A stretch of 16,833 bases of DNA from an uncultured Collinsella sp. (lineage in GTDB: Bacteria > Actinomycetota > Coriobacteriia > Coriobacteriales > Coriobacteriaceae): contig UROM01000029.1 of NCBI GenBank assembly GCA_900549455.1, forward strand, positions 1 through 16,833, in the 5' to 3' direction. Below the pieces are notes generated by a model that was given only the letters and a program-made list of their open reading frames with translations, was not told the origin of the DNA and made no database searches. Positions 1-7,069 of the stretch are shown here, piece by piece. Position 1 is the stretch's first letter, and each line of letters starts with the position of its first letter. The position numbers and the translations under genes are program-made.

Positions 1-30
1 TCGGCAGCGTCAGATGTGTATAAGAGACAG
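1..30 (+). other. Nextera/Tn5 sequencing adapter (artefact)
   Basis: Positions 12-30 are exactly the 19-bp Tn5 mosaic end AGATGTGTATAAGAGACAG. Positions 1-11 (TCGGCAGCGTC) match the rest of the Illumina Nextera read-1 adapter. This is library sequence, not genomic DNA. Genomic sequence starts at about 31. Confidence 0.97.
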
Positions 31-32
31 AT

Positions 33-98
33 ACTGGCAAGTTCTTGGCGCCCTTGCTCAAACGCGATAAGGAGCGTCAAGCGCAACTCGATGCCTAA
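33..98 (+). CDS. C-terminal fragment of an unrecognised protein (5' end cut by contig edge)
   Basis: An open frame enters from the adapter junction and ends at TAA 96-98. It encodes about 21 residues (TGKFLAPLLKRDKERQAQLD, then A) that are rich in Lys, Arg and Gln, as expected for the charged tail of a cytoplasmic protein. A hairpin lies 23 bases downstream, which fits the end of a transcription unit. The fragment is too short to assign to a family, and it could be a chance open frame. Confidence 0.4.
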   Translation, partial: TGKFLAPLLKRDKERQAQLDA

Positions 99-120
99 TA
101 CATAGGTGTTTTGAAACATG

Positions 121-159
121 AGCGCCGCCGATTCCTTACGATTCGGTGGCGCTCTCTTT
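121..159 (+). terminator. Probable intrinsic terminator before ybaK
   Basis: Arms AGCGCCGCCGA (121-131) and TCGGTGGCGCT (143-153) pair over 11 bp with one G-U wobble, around an 11-nt loop. The tail CTCTTT is only moderately U-rich. The hairpin follows the partial gene ending at 98 and precedes the ybaK promoter region, so termination of the upstream unit is the natural reading. Confidence 0.55.
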
Positions 160-184
160 GTCGAGATAGCGTATGCCGCGCAAA

Positions 185-214
185 TGGACATATACTTAAA
201 TCTTGCGTTCGAAT
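185..214 (+). promoter_or_regulatory. Weak candidate promoter region for ybaK-murJ-uvrC
   Basis: TATACT at 191-196 matches the -10 consensus at 5 of 6 positions and lies about 40 bases upstream of the ybaK start, but no convincing -35 sits 16-18 bp before it. An alternative is a -35-like TGGACA (185-190), 17 bp before a poor -10 (TTCGAA, 208-213). The position between a terminator and a ribosome binding site (AAAGGA, 222-227) is the main support. Confidence 0.25.
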
Positions 215-233
215 GTGAGGGAAAGGATATGCC

Positions 234-734
234 ATGTCGAAGGCCGTGAAGACGCCAAAGACCAATGCGATGCGCGAGCTGGAAAGCGCCGGCATCTCCT
301 ATGTTCTCCATACGTACGAAGACGATGGCGATGAATCGTCGGGGCTGGGCGTCGCGATTTCCGAGCAGCTTGGCGAGGAGCCCGGTCAGGGATTTAAGAC
401 CCTGGTCTGCACGACGCCGTCCAACGACCATGTCGTGTGCTGCATTCCTGTTGCCGACGAGCTCGACCTCAAGGCCGCCGCGCGCGCCGCAGGCGAAAAG
501 ACGCTGACCATGATGCATGTCAAAGATTTGCTCGCCGCGACGGGGTATGTCCGCGGCGGTTGCAGCCCGGTCGGTATGAAAAAACGCTTCCGGACGCTGA
601 TCGATGAGACATGCGTCCTTTGGGATACCATTTTTATCTCGGGAGGCAAGCGTGGCTACCAGCTTGAGGTCGCGCCCGACGATTTAGTTGCATTTTGCGG
701 GGCCACGGTCGCCCCGATCACGAGAGAGGACTGA
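234..734 (+). CDS. ybaK: YbaK/EbsC-family Cys-tRNA(Pro) deacylase
   Basis: This is a 166-residue cytoplasmic editing enzyme. The YbaK family hydrolyses Cys-tRNA(Pro) made in error by prolyl-tRNA synthetase. Family hallmarks are visible. FKTLV around residues 54-58 includes Lys55, the position of the conserved catalytic-site lysine. The segment VADELDLK is at 73-80. The signature GYVRGGCSPVGMKK is at 104-117. The segment DTIFISGGKRGYQLE is at 131-145. The length matches the family (about 155-170). The ATG at 234 is chosen because AAAGGA (222-227) lies 6 nt upstream. The stop is 3 nt before murJ, so the two genes are probably co-transcribed. Related deacylases (ProX, free-standing INS-like domains) share the fold, but the GYVRGGCSP motif favours YbaK. 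Confidence 0.92.
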   Translation: MSKAVKTPKTNAMRELESAGISYVLHTYEDDGDESSGLGVAISEQLGEEPGQGFKTLVCTTPSNDHVVCCIPVADELDLKAAARAAGEKTLTMMHVKDLLAATGYVRGGCSPVGMKKRFRTLIDETCVLWDTIFISGGKRGYQLEVAPDDLVAFCGATVAPITRED

Positions 735-737
735 GCG

Positions 738-2987
738 ATGCCTCAGGAAGATTCAAAGCGCGGGGCTCATTTTGCAAAAGGGCCGACCCCCTCGGCGTCT
801 TCGCCTGAGCTGGCTTCGGTCGAACATGAGATTCGTAAAGTCTGGTCGGCTGCCGCCGACCCGGGTGAGACAGCGGTGTATTTGCGTGCCGCCGGTGCCG
901 GTCCGGTGCCCTCTCGTTCGCCGCTCTCCTCGACTCGACCCGACGAGACGGCTGTGTTTTTGGCCGCTGCTCGTACAGGCGTGGATCGGATGTCCAGCAC
1001 TTCGGATACGCCTCATGCCCCGCGTCCCGATGAGACTGCGGTGTTTTTGATGGCCGCACAAGGGAAAAGTTCGCATCAGGGCGCGGCCGCCGTTAGCCCT
1101 GCAACACAGGACGCTCCCGATGACGGCGAATCGTTGCTTTCAGATGATGAATGGTCTCCGCTCGGTTCAATTGGTCTCGTCGAAGGCGTGACGGTCGATG
1201 ACGATGACGATTGGGATCCCTTGTCGTTTTCTGGTCGAGGTGCTGCCACACAGGAAGTCGATACGGTGTTTGGGGGTCATGCCGCGTCTGGTGACAATGC
1301 GATCTTAGCCGATGATTCCTTTTCAGCGAACAGGTCTCTTTCCTCTGTGGATGAGATTGAGCCTCAGTCTGAGTCTCACATGGAATCTCAGGATCACATA
1401 GACGATATGGGCTCGTCCGACTACTCCACGGTTGGTCGGTCTGCCGGCCTTATGACCGTATTGACCATTTTGTCGCGTGTCACCGGTTTCATCCGCACGT
1501 GGGCCATGGCAGCCGCCATCGGCATGTCGCTGCTCTCGTCCTCCTATCAGGTCGCTAACAACCTGCCCAATATGCTCTACGAACTCGTGATGGGCGGCAT
1601 GCTCGTGACGGCGTTTTTGCCCGTGTACATGGGCGTGAGGCGTGAACAGGGCCGCGAAGCCTCAAATGAATATGTGGGCAACCTGCTTGGCATCCTGCTC
1701 TTGCTGCTGGGCGGCATTTCGGTGCTGGGTACCGTGTTCGCTCCGGGCTTTATTTGGACGCAATCGTTCCTTTCGGGTGACGGCGGCAGCATGGGTACCG
1801 CTGCGTTCATGTTCCGTTTCTTTGCCATCCAGATATTGTTTTATGGTCTGGGCTCGGTGTTCTCGGGCGTTCTCAACGCGCATCGCGATTACTTTTGGTC
1901 GACGTTCGCCCCCGTTTTGAACAACGTGATCGTTATCGCCAGCTTTATTGGTTTTGCGCCCGTGTCCGCGCAATTTGGCGAGCATGCAGGCATCATCTTG
2001 ATTTCGGCTGGCACGACCCTCGGCGTCTTTGTCCAGATGGCCTGCCAGATTCCCGCGCTTGGCAAGTACGGCGTGCATCCCCATATCCATATCGACTTTA
2101 AGGATCCTGCGCTTCGTCAGACGATTGCGCTCGGTATCCCGACGCTGCTCGCCACGGTGTGCACGTTTGTCCAGACCTCCATTATCAATGCCGCCGCGCT
2201 GGTGGTGCAGCCCGAGACCGGACCTTCTGTCATTGCATACGCGCGCTTGTGGTATACCCTGCCTTATGCTCTAATCGCCGTCTCGCTCTCGACGGCGCTC
2301 TATACCGAGCTTTCGCATGATGCTCAGGAGCAAGACTACGATAGCGTTCGCAGCGGCATCTCGAACGGCGTTGCTCAGATTCTCTTCTTCCTAATTCCAT
2401 TTGCGCTGTATTTGATCGTCTTCGCCCGCCCGCTCAATATGATCTACTGCACTGGCAAGTTCGATGAGTCTGGTGTTGCGTTGGTGTCGGAGTTCCTTAT
2501 TCACCAGGCTCCTTCGTTGCCACTTTACGGAGCGGTTGTGCTTATGCAGAAGAGCTTCTCGGCCTTGCTCGATATGAAGCCCTTCGGTCGTTATTGTCTT
2601 TACTCCACCATCGGACAGGTCGGTTCGGTGCTGTTGTTTGGCGTGGTGCTTGGCTACGGCATGCCTGCGATCGCACTTTCGTATGTTGTCGACTACGTGA
2701 TTTTGGTTGGCTGCTCGCTGTGGTGGCTGCGCCGTCGCCTGCATGGCCTTCAGGTCAAATCTATTCTGCATGGCGGCTTCTTTGGCCTTTTGCTTGGAGG
2801 CCTGGGTGCGGCTGCGGGTGCCGGTGTCATGTGGACGCTTGAGCACTTTTTCGGCGCGCTCGGCGGCTCGATTCTGATTACCTTGGGCTATGTTTGCGTT
2901 GCGGGCATCGTCTCGCTCGCCGTCACCATTGGCTTGGCCATCGCCTTTAAGGTGCCCGAGGTCTCCTCGCTGCTTCGCCGCAAGTAG
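738..2987 (+). CDS. murJ: Lipid II flippase MurJ (MviN) with long acidic N-terminal extension
   Basis: This 749-residue protein has two parts. Residues 1 to about 230 are hydrophilic, low in complexity and strongly acidic (for example a DDDDDWD run near 154-160), with no membrane segment. They contain three copies of a (D/G)ETAV(F/Y)L motif at 43-49, 69-75 and 98-104. Residues from about 231 to 749 are a standard-length MurJ core with roughly fourteen hydrophobic segments. It opens with SRVTGFIRTW (246-255) and soon has NNLPNMLYELVMGGML, the loop-1 signature of actinobacterial MurJ. MurJ moves lipid II across the membrane for peptidoglycan assembly. The N-terminus should be cytoplasmic, so the extension is a candidate regulatory tail. 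The ATG at 738 follows GAGAGAGGA and lies 3 nt after the ybaK stop. uvrC starts 6 nt downstream. Confidence 0.93.
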   Translation: MPQEDSKRGAHFAKGPTPSASSPELASVEHEIRKVWSAAADPGETAVYLRAAGAGPVPSRSPLSSTRPDETAVFLAAARTGVDRMSSTSDTPHAPRPDETAVFLMAAQGKSSHQGAAAVSPATQDAPDDGESLLSDDEWSPLGSIGLVEGVTVDDDDDWDPLSFSGRGAATQEVDTVFGGHAASGDNAILADDSFSANRSLSSVDEIEPQSESHMESQDHIDDMGSSDYSTVGRSAGLMTVLTILSRVTGFIRTWAMAAAIGMSLLSSSYQVANNLPNMLYELVMGGMLVTAFLPVYMGVRREQGREASNEYVGNLLGILLLLLGGISVLGTVFAPGFIWTQSFLSGDGGSMGTAAFMFRFFAIQILFYGLGSVFSGVLNAHRDYFWSTFAPVLNNVIVIASFIGFAPVSAQFGEHAGIILISAGTTLGVFVQMACQIPALGKYGVHPHIHIDFKDPALRQTIALGIPTLLATVCTFVQTSIINAAALVVQPETGPSVIAYARLWYTLPYALIAVSLSTALYTELSHDAQEQDYDSVRSGISNGVAQILFFLIPFALYLIVFARPLNMIYCTGKFDESGVALVSEFLIHQAPSLPLYGAVVLMQKSFSALLDMKPFGRYCLYSTIGQVGSVLLFGVVLGYGMPAIALSYVVDYVILVGCSLWWLRRRLHGLQVKSILHGGFFGLLLGGLGAAAGAGVMWTLEHFFGALGGSILITLGYVCVAGIVSLAVTIGLAIAFKVPEVSSLLRRK
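864..1049 (+). repeat. Three (D/G)ETAV(F/Y)L motif repeats in the MurJ N-terminal tail
   Basis: GETAVYL (residues 43-49), DETAVFL (69-75) and DETAVFL (98-104) are spaced 26 and 29 residues apart in otherwise dissimilar Pro/Ser/Ala-rich sequence. A weaker relative, DTVF, is near residue 175. The DNA between copies is not obviously repeated, so the motif looks maintained at protein level. See findings for the phospho-threonine idea. Confidence 0.75.
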
Positions 2988-2993
2988 GCAAAC

Positions 2994-4934
2994 GTGGCCG
3001 GTCACGACAACATTCCAACACTCGCCGAGCAGGTTTCGCGCGTTCCCACGCAGCCCGGATGTTACCTTTGGAAAGATGCCAAGGGCGATGTCATCTATGT
3101 GGGTAAGGCGAAAAACCTGCGCGCCCGCATGCGCCAATACGTAACGCTGCAAGATGAGCGTCAGAAGATTCCACTTATGATGCAGCTGGTGGCGAGTTTC
3201 GACTATATCGTGGTGGAGACCGAGCACGAGGCGCTTGTACTCGAGCGCAACCTGATCGGCCAGTACCATCCGTACTTTAATGTGGACCTTAAGGACGACA
3301 AGAGCTATCCCTTTATCGCTATCACCAAGAGCGATCTGTTCCCAGCTATCAAATATACGCGTGAGCGCCATAAGCCGGGAACGCGTTATTTTGGTCCCTA
3401 TACCGACAGCCGCGCGGCGCGTGAGACCATTGATACGTTGCGCAAGGTGATCCCGATCTGCTCGGCGGCTTGTGCGGAGTGGCGTCGATGCCGCCGTATT
3501 GTCGAGTCCCACAAGGGCGAAGAAGATATCGTCAATATGATTTGCGCGCAAAACGGACGGCCTTGCTTTGACTATCATGTCGGCCGAGGGCCGGGAGCGT
3601 GTGTCGGTGCGATTTCTCCCGCCGACTATGCCAAGAACGTTAAGCGCGTCGAGCGCTTTTTGTCTGGCCATCGCAAGGATGTCGTCGACGAGCTCACGAC
3701 CGAGATGGCAGAGGCTGCCGAGGCGCTCGATTTTGAGCGTGCGGCGCGCGTCAAGCGTCGTCTAGATGTCATCAGGGGCCTGGATGATCGCCAACAGGTC
3801 GTATTTCCGTCCAGTGTCGATATCGATGTCATTGGCTTTTATCGCGAGGAGACCATCTCGGCTGCCTGCGTCTTTGTCGTGCGCGAGGGCCGAACGGTTC
3901 GAACCTGTGAGTTTATTCTCGATAAGGGCCTCGATGTCGATGAGGAGGAACTCCAGTCGGGTTTTCTTAAGCGCTATTACGACGAGACAGCTGATATTCC
4001 AGCTGAGATTAACCTTTCTGTTGAGCTTGAGGACGCGGAGGCGCTGGGGGAGTGGCTTGCGGCCAAGCGCGAGCGCTCCTGCCATCTCCATAGACCTCAG
4101 CGCGGCGAAAAGCATCGATTACTCGATATGGCATCCAGAAATGCCCGTCATGCCCTTATGCGTTACATGATGCGCACGGGTTATGCCGACGATCGCACCA
4201 ATCAGGCACTTTTGGAGCTTGAGAGTGCTCTGGCACTGCCCGAGCCTCCGATGCGTATCGAGTGCTTCGATATTTCCACGCTGCATGGCACCTTCACAGT
4301 TGCGTCGATGGTGGTGTTTACCAACGGCCGTGCCGACAAGAGTCAGTACCGACGCTTTAAAATCCAGGCCGAACTGGACGAGGCGAACGACTTCGTGTCG
4401 ATGTCCGAGGTCCTTGGTCGGCGCTACGCTCCCGAGCGCATGGCCGATGAGCGCTTTGGCTCGCGCCCCGATTTGCTTGTTGTCGACGGCGGCAAGCCGC
4501 AATTGACGGCAGCCATTAAACAACTTGAGGCCCTTGGGCTCGATATACCAGTTTGCGGCTTGGCGAAGGCCGATGAGGAGGTTTTCGTGCCTTGGGACGA
4601 GACGCCTGTCGTGCTGCCGACAGGGTCCGCTTCGCTCTACCTAATCAAACAGGTGCGAGACGAATCGCACCGTTTTGCCATTACATTCCATCGCGAGCTG
4701 CGCGATAAGGCAATGACGGTCTCGGTGCTCGACGATGTTCCAGGCGTGGGACCCACCAGAAAACGTGCCATTATGCGCCATTTTGGCTCGATGAAACGGT
4801 TGCGCGCGGCGAGCGAGAAAGAGATTGCAGAAGTTCGAGGCGTTCCTGCCGATGTCGCAAGATCGGTCCATGAGGCTCTTGCTGCCTGGAATGAAGAGCG
4901 AGACAAAGCCTCCACAAGTGGATCCGAAAACTAA
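2994..4934 (+). CDS. uvrC: Excinuclease ABC subunit C
   Basis: UvrC makes both incisions around a DNA lesion after UvrA/UvrB recognition. The 646 residues show the full architecture. An N-terminal GIY-YIG nuclease has PGCYLW at 21-26 and VIYVGKAKNLRARM at 33-46. A UVR (UvrB-binding) motif lies at about 230-263, containing ALDFERAARVKRRL. The RNase H-like 5' endonuclease domain has ECFDIS (Asp426) and LLVVDGGKPQL (Asp498). Two helix-hairpin-helix motifs lie at the C-terminus, starting near VPGVGPTRKRA (from 582). The length is normal for the family. The start is GTG at 2994, 6 nt after the murJ stop, with a weak AGG (2986-2988) upstream. In many actinobacteria uvrC is followed directly by rapZ. 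Here the nan cluster lies between them. Confidence 0.97.
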   Translation: MAGHDNIPTLAEQVSRVPTQPGCYLWKDAKGDVIYVGKAKNLRARMRQYVTLQDERQKIPLMMQLVASFDYIVVETEHEALVLERNLIGQYHPYFNVDLKDDKSYPFIAITKSDLFPAIKYTRERHKPGTRYFGPYTDSRAARETIDTLRKVIPICSAACAEWRRCRRIVESHKGEEDIVNMICAQNGRPCFDYHVGRGPGACVGAISPADYAKNVKRVERFLSGHRKDVVDELTTEMAEAAEALDFERAARVKRRLDVIRGLDDRQQVVFPSSVDIDVIGFYREETISAACVFVVREGRTVRTCEFILDKGLDVDEEELQSGFLKRYYDETADIPAEINLSVELEDAEALGEWLAAKRERSCHLHRPQRGEKHRLLDMASRNARHALMRYMMRTGYADDRTNQALLELESALALPEPPMRIECFDISTLHGTFTVASMVVFTNGRADKSQYRRFKIQAELDEANDFVSMSEVLGRRYAPERMADERFGSRPDLLVVDGGKPQLTAAIKQLEALGLDIPVCGLAKADEEVFVPWDETPVVLPTGSASLYLIKQVRDESHRFAITFHRELRDKAMTVSVLDDVPGVGPTRKRAIMRHFGSMKRLRAASEKEIAEVRGVPADVARSVHEALAAWNEERDKASTSGSEN

Positions 4935-5011
4935 ACTCACCCTTAACAACTGATATATATGATTGCGCGAATTTCAACCTTATATTTCGCTATGATTGCC
5001 TGCTGATTTCT

Positions 5012-5032
5012 CGTTTTATTAACGCTAAAACG
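5012..5032. promoter_or_regulatory. Inverted repeat, candidate operator 1
   Basis: Perfect 7-bp arms CGTTTTA (5012-5018) and TAAAACG (5026-5032) flank a 7-nt centre. The repeat sits just upstream of TTGACT (5034-5039), a -35-like hexamer. A poorly spaced (21 bp) extended -10-like TGCTATCCT follows at 5058-5066. The size and symmetry suit a dimeric regulator, but the identity of that regulator is unknown. Confidence 0.4.
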
Positions 5033-5057
5033 TTTGACTACGCCGAAGGAAAAGCGC

Positions 5058-5066
5058 TGCTATCCT
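5058..5066 (+). promoter_or_regulatory. Extended -10-like element
   Basis: TGCTATCCT matches the TGnTATAAT extended -10 pattern with two mismatches. It would not depend on a well-spaced -35. It is an alternative to the promoter proposed at 5124-5152, and neither can be confirmed from sequence. Confidence 0.25.
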
Positions 5067-5123
5067 GCGGATTGACGATGACTGATATCTCACCTCGTCG
5101 ATGCATACTGTCTGCCATTTTGT

Positions 5124-5152
5124 TTGTCAACGATTTCGGTGAACGGTAGTAA
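5124..5152 (+). promoter_or_regulatory. Candidate nan operon promoter overlapped by a palindrome
   Basis: TTGTCA (5124-5129) matches the -35 consensus at 5 of 6 positions. Seventeen bp later TAGTAA (5147-5152) is a weak -10 (3 of 6). The -10 falls inside the palindrome at 5140-5162, a layout typical of repression by blocking RNA polymerase. Confidence 0.4.
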
Positions 5153-5162
5153 ATACCGTTCA
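5140..5162. promoter_or_regulatory. Perfect 9-5-9 palindrome, candidate repressor operator
   Basis: Arms TGAACGGTA (5140-5148) and TACCGTTCA (5154-5162) are perfect reverse complements around GTAAA. This is the best palindrome in the region and lies over the proposed -10 of the nan promoter. No regulator gene is present in the window, so the protein that binds must be encoded elsewhere. GntR-, LacI- and ROK-family regulators control nan genes in other bacteria. I do not recognise this site as a known consensus. Confidence 0.55.
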
Positions 5163-5194
5163 AGCGGATGTATGTATCGGTCGCCGAGCGCGGC

Positions 5195-5229
5195 ACCCAA
5201 GTTGGGTTTGTCGGTGGGTAAGGTATATA
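5195..5229 (+). promoter_or_regulatory. Second palindrome with promoter-like elements
   Basis: ACCCAA (5195-5200) and TTGGGT (5202-5207) form a 13-bp palindrome with a single central base. Its right arm could act as a poor -35, with TATATA (5224-5229) 16 bp downstream as -10. This would be a second, proximal start site about 60 bp before the SBP ribosome binding site. Confidence 0.3.
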
Positions 5230-5298
5230 TCGTCCGCAAGTTGCGCGGGGGCAAGTCTAGGTGCTCCCGGGTAAGATTCTCTATTGATAGGAGAAGAC

Positions 5299-6912
5299 AT
5301 GGCCATCATCAACAAGGGTATGTCCAGGCGTTCGTTCCTCGGCCTCACCGGCAGCGTCGCTGCTGTCGCAGGGCTTGGTCTCACCGGCTGCGGTGGCAGC
5401 TCTAGCGACGAGGGTTCCGCTTCCGGTTCCACCGATTCCGCCAACCGTGGCGGCGGCGTGATCACCGCTGGTTCCGCTTACGCTCCGTCCAGCTTCGATC
5501 CCGCCAGCACCGGCTCCGCTGTGGGCCTGGGTGCTAACTGGCACGTCGTCGAGGGCCTCTACGGTATCGATTACCACGACTACAGCACCTTCAACGAGCT
5601 CGCCACCGACGATCCCAAGTCCGTGGACGACACCACGTTCGAGGTCACCATCCGCAAGGGCGCGAAGTTCTCCGATGGCACCGAGGTCACCGCTGACGAT
5701 GTCGTCGCCTCCTACACCGCTTGCGCCGCTTCCGCTACCTATGCTCCGTTCTTCCAGCCCTTCGAGTCCATCGAGGCCAAGGACGCCAGCACCGTGACGG
5801 TCAAGACCAAGGTCCCCAACTTCTCCCTGCTCAAGGATCGTCTGGCCATCGTCCGTGTTACCCCGGCCACGCAGGCCGAGGAGGATCGCGCCAAGCAGCC
5901 GATCGGCTCCGGCCCCTGGATGTACGACTCTATCTCCGATACCGAAATCACCCTGGTTCCCAACCCCGAGTACAACGGTGAGTATGCTGCCGAGGATAAG
6001 AAGATCCAGTACAGCATCCTGACCGACCCCACCGCTCGCGTTACCGCTCAGCAGGAGGGCTCCACGCTCGTTATGGAGCTCGTTACCGCTGACGCCGTCG
6101 ACCAGCTCGAGAACGCCGGCTGCAAGATCGATAACGTTCAGGGTTTCGGCACCCGCTTCATCATGTTCAACGTCGCCAAGGAGCCTTGGAACAACGTCAA
6201 GGTCCGTCAGGCTGTCATGTATGCGCTCGACACCGAGAAGATGGTCAGCAACACCTTCGCCGGCCTTGCCACCGCTGCCAGCTGCTACCTGCCCAAGAGC
6301 TTCACCAACTATCATGAGGCTTCCACGGTGTACAAGACCGACGCCAAGAAGGCTAAGAAGCTCATCGAGGAGTCTGGCATCACCCCGGGTGCCATCACCC
6401 TGCGCACCACCGACAACGAGCAGATTAAGGGCATGGCCGCCCAGGTCAAGAACGACCTCGACGCTCTCGGCTTCGATGTGACCATCCAGACCGATACCTC
6501 GCCGGCCACTTACGCTGCCATCGACGGCGGCGAGGCCTACGATATCCTCCTTGCCCCTGGCGATCCTTCCTGCTTCGGCGCCGACCCCGACCTGCTGCTC
6601 AACTGGTGGTACGGCGACAACGTCTGGATGCAGACCCGTTGCCCGTGGAAGGAGTCCGCTGAGTGGCAGAAGCTCCACGGTCTCATGGACGAGGCTCTTG
6701 CCGCCGAGGGCGACGAGCAGCAGAAGAAGTGGAACGAGTGCTTCGACATCATTGCCGACAACGCCGTTCTGTACCCCGTTGTCCACGTCAAGACCGTCTC
6801 CGCTTCCTGGGACGATCCGTCCACTGCGCCCAACGGCGAGGCCCTCGATGGCTTCAAGGGCATCGGCACGACGAGCATGTCCTTCAGGGGCGTTGCGACC
6901 GTCAAGGCGTAA
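5299..6912 (+). CDS. Family 5 solute-binding lipoprotein of a probable sialic acid ABC transporter (SatA/SiaE-like)
   Basis: This is a 537-residue extracellular binding protein of the peptide/nickel/opine class (SBP_bac_5), which supplies substrate to the permeases encoded downstream. The N-terminus has a twin-arginine motif SRRSFLG (9-15), a hydrophobic stretch, and a lipobox LTGC with Cys31 as the lipidated residue. That predicts Tat export and membrane anchoring. The body has typical family segments such as IRKGAKFSDGTEVTADDV and GSGPWMYD. ATG 5299 is preferred over the in-frame TTG at 5284 because AGGAG (5289-5293) lies between them, 5 nt from the ATG. Codon use is strongly biased to C-ending codons, suggesting high expression. 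Substrate is inferred from the nan genes downstream. On its own the sequence would only say oligopeptide-type binding protein. Confidence 0.85.
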   Translation: MAIINKGMSRRSFLGLTGSVAAVAGLGLTGCGGSSSDEGSASGSTDSANRGGGVITAGSAYAPSSFDPASTGSAVGLGANWHVVEGLYGIDYHDYSTFNELATDDPKSVDDTTFEVTIRKGAKFSDGTEVTADDVVASYTACAASATYAPFFQPFESIEAKDASTVTVKTKVPNFSLLKDRLAIVRVTPATQAEEDRAKQPIGSGPWMYDSISDTEITLVPNPEYNGEYAAEDKKIQYSILTDPTARVTAQQEGSTLVMELVTADAVDQLENAGCKIDNVQGFGTRFIMFNVAKEPWNNVKVRQAVMYALDTEKMVSNTFAGLATAASCYLPKSFTNYHEASTVYKTDAKKAKKLIEESGITPGAITLRTTDNEQIKGMAAQVKNDLDALGFDVTIQTDTSPATYAAIDGGEAYDILLAPGDPSCFGADPDLLLNWWYGDNVWMQTRCPWKESAEWQKLHGLMDEALAAEGDEQQKKWNECFDIIADNAVLYPVVHVKTVSASWDDPSTAPNGEALDGFKGIGTTSMSFRGVATVKA

Positions 6913-6933
6913 GACTCGCTTGAGTCTGTATGC

Positions 6934-7008
6934 AGGATGTCGGTCGTTGGGACCGTATCCTCATAGTTGAAACAAAGACCCGGGCGGCAACGATGTCGCT
7001 CGGGTCTT
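6934..7008 (+). terminator. Intercistronic hairpins after the SBP gene; possible attenuator
   Basis: The main hairpin has arms AAGACCCGGGC (6975-6985) and GCTCGGGTCTT (6998-7008), 11 bp with one G-U, followed only by GTAATG and so lacking a U tract. Upstream, AGGAT and CGGTC (6934-6945) pair with GACCG and ATCCT (6951-6961). A short perfect AGACTC/GAGTCT hairpin covers the SBP stop (6912-6927). Such structures often leave more binding-protein mRNA than permease mRNA. Confidence 0.5.
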
Positions 7009-7069
7009 GTAATGAGTATCCATACTCATATACCAGTTGGTCCTACCGACAAAAGAAAGGGGAGAGAAC

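Larger units (their letters stand above)
4935..5298 (+). promoter_or_regulatory. 364-bp regulatory intergenic region upstream of the nan transporter
   Basis: I see no credible gene here on either strand. The first half is AT-richer than its surroundings and repeats ATGATTGC at 4959-4966 and 4992-4999. It contains three separate inverted repeats (5012-5032, 5140-5162, 5195-5207), candidate promoter elements, and the SBP ribosome binding site AGGAG at 5289-5293. No hairpin with a U tract follows uvrC, so the uvrC terminator is not identified. Confidence 0.7.

Noticed and set aside
2391..3671. A 426-codon minus-strand frame spanning the murJ-uvrC junction
   Set aside because: It crosses two well-supported genes and has no family motif or plausible ribosome binding site context.
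5222..5229. GGTATA as an E. coli-type NanR operator
   Set aside because: E. coli NanR sites are tandem GGTATA repeats. Only one copy is present here, within a TATATA tract.
5124..5405. A small plus-strand ORF covering the nan promoter region
   Set aside because: It overlaps the SBP start out of frame, has no good ribosome binding site, and its Arg/His/Ser-rich translation looks non-coding.
5281..6786. A 501-codon minus-strand open frame opposite the SBP gene
   Set aside because: Same codon-bias shadow effect. The product is Gly/Val/Leu/Asp-rich without domain signatures, and the plus-strand SBP is clear.
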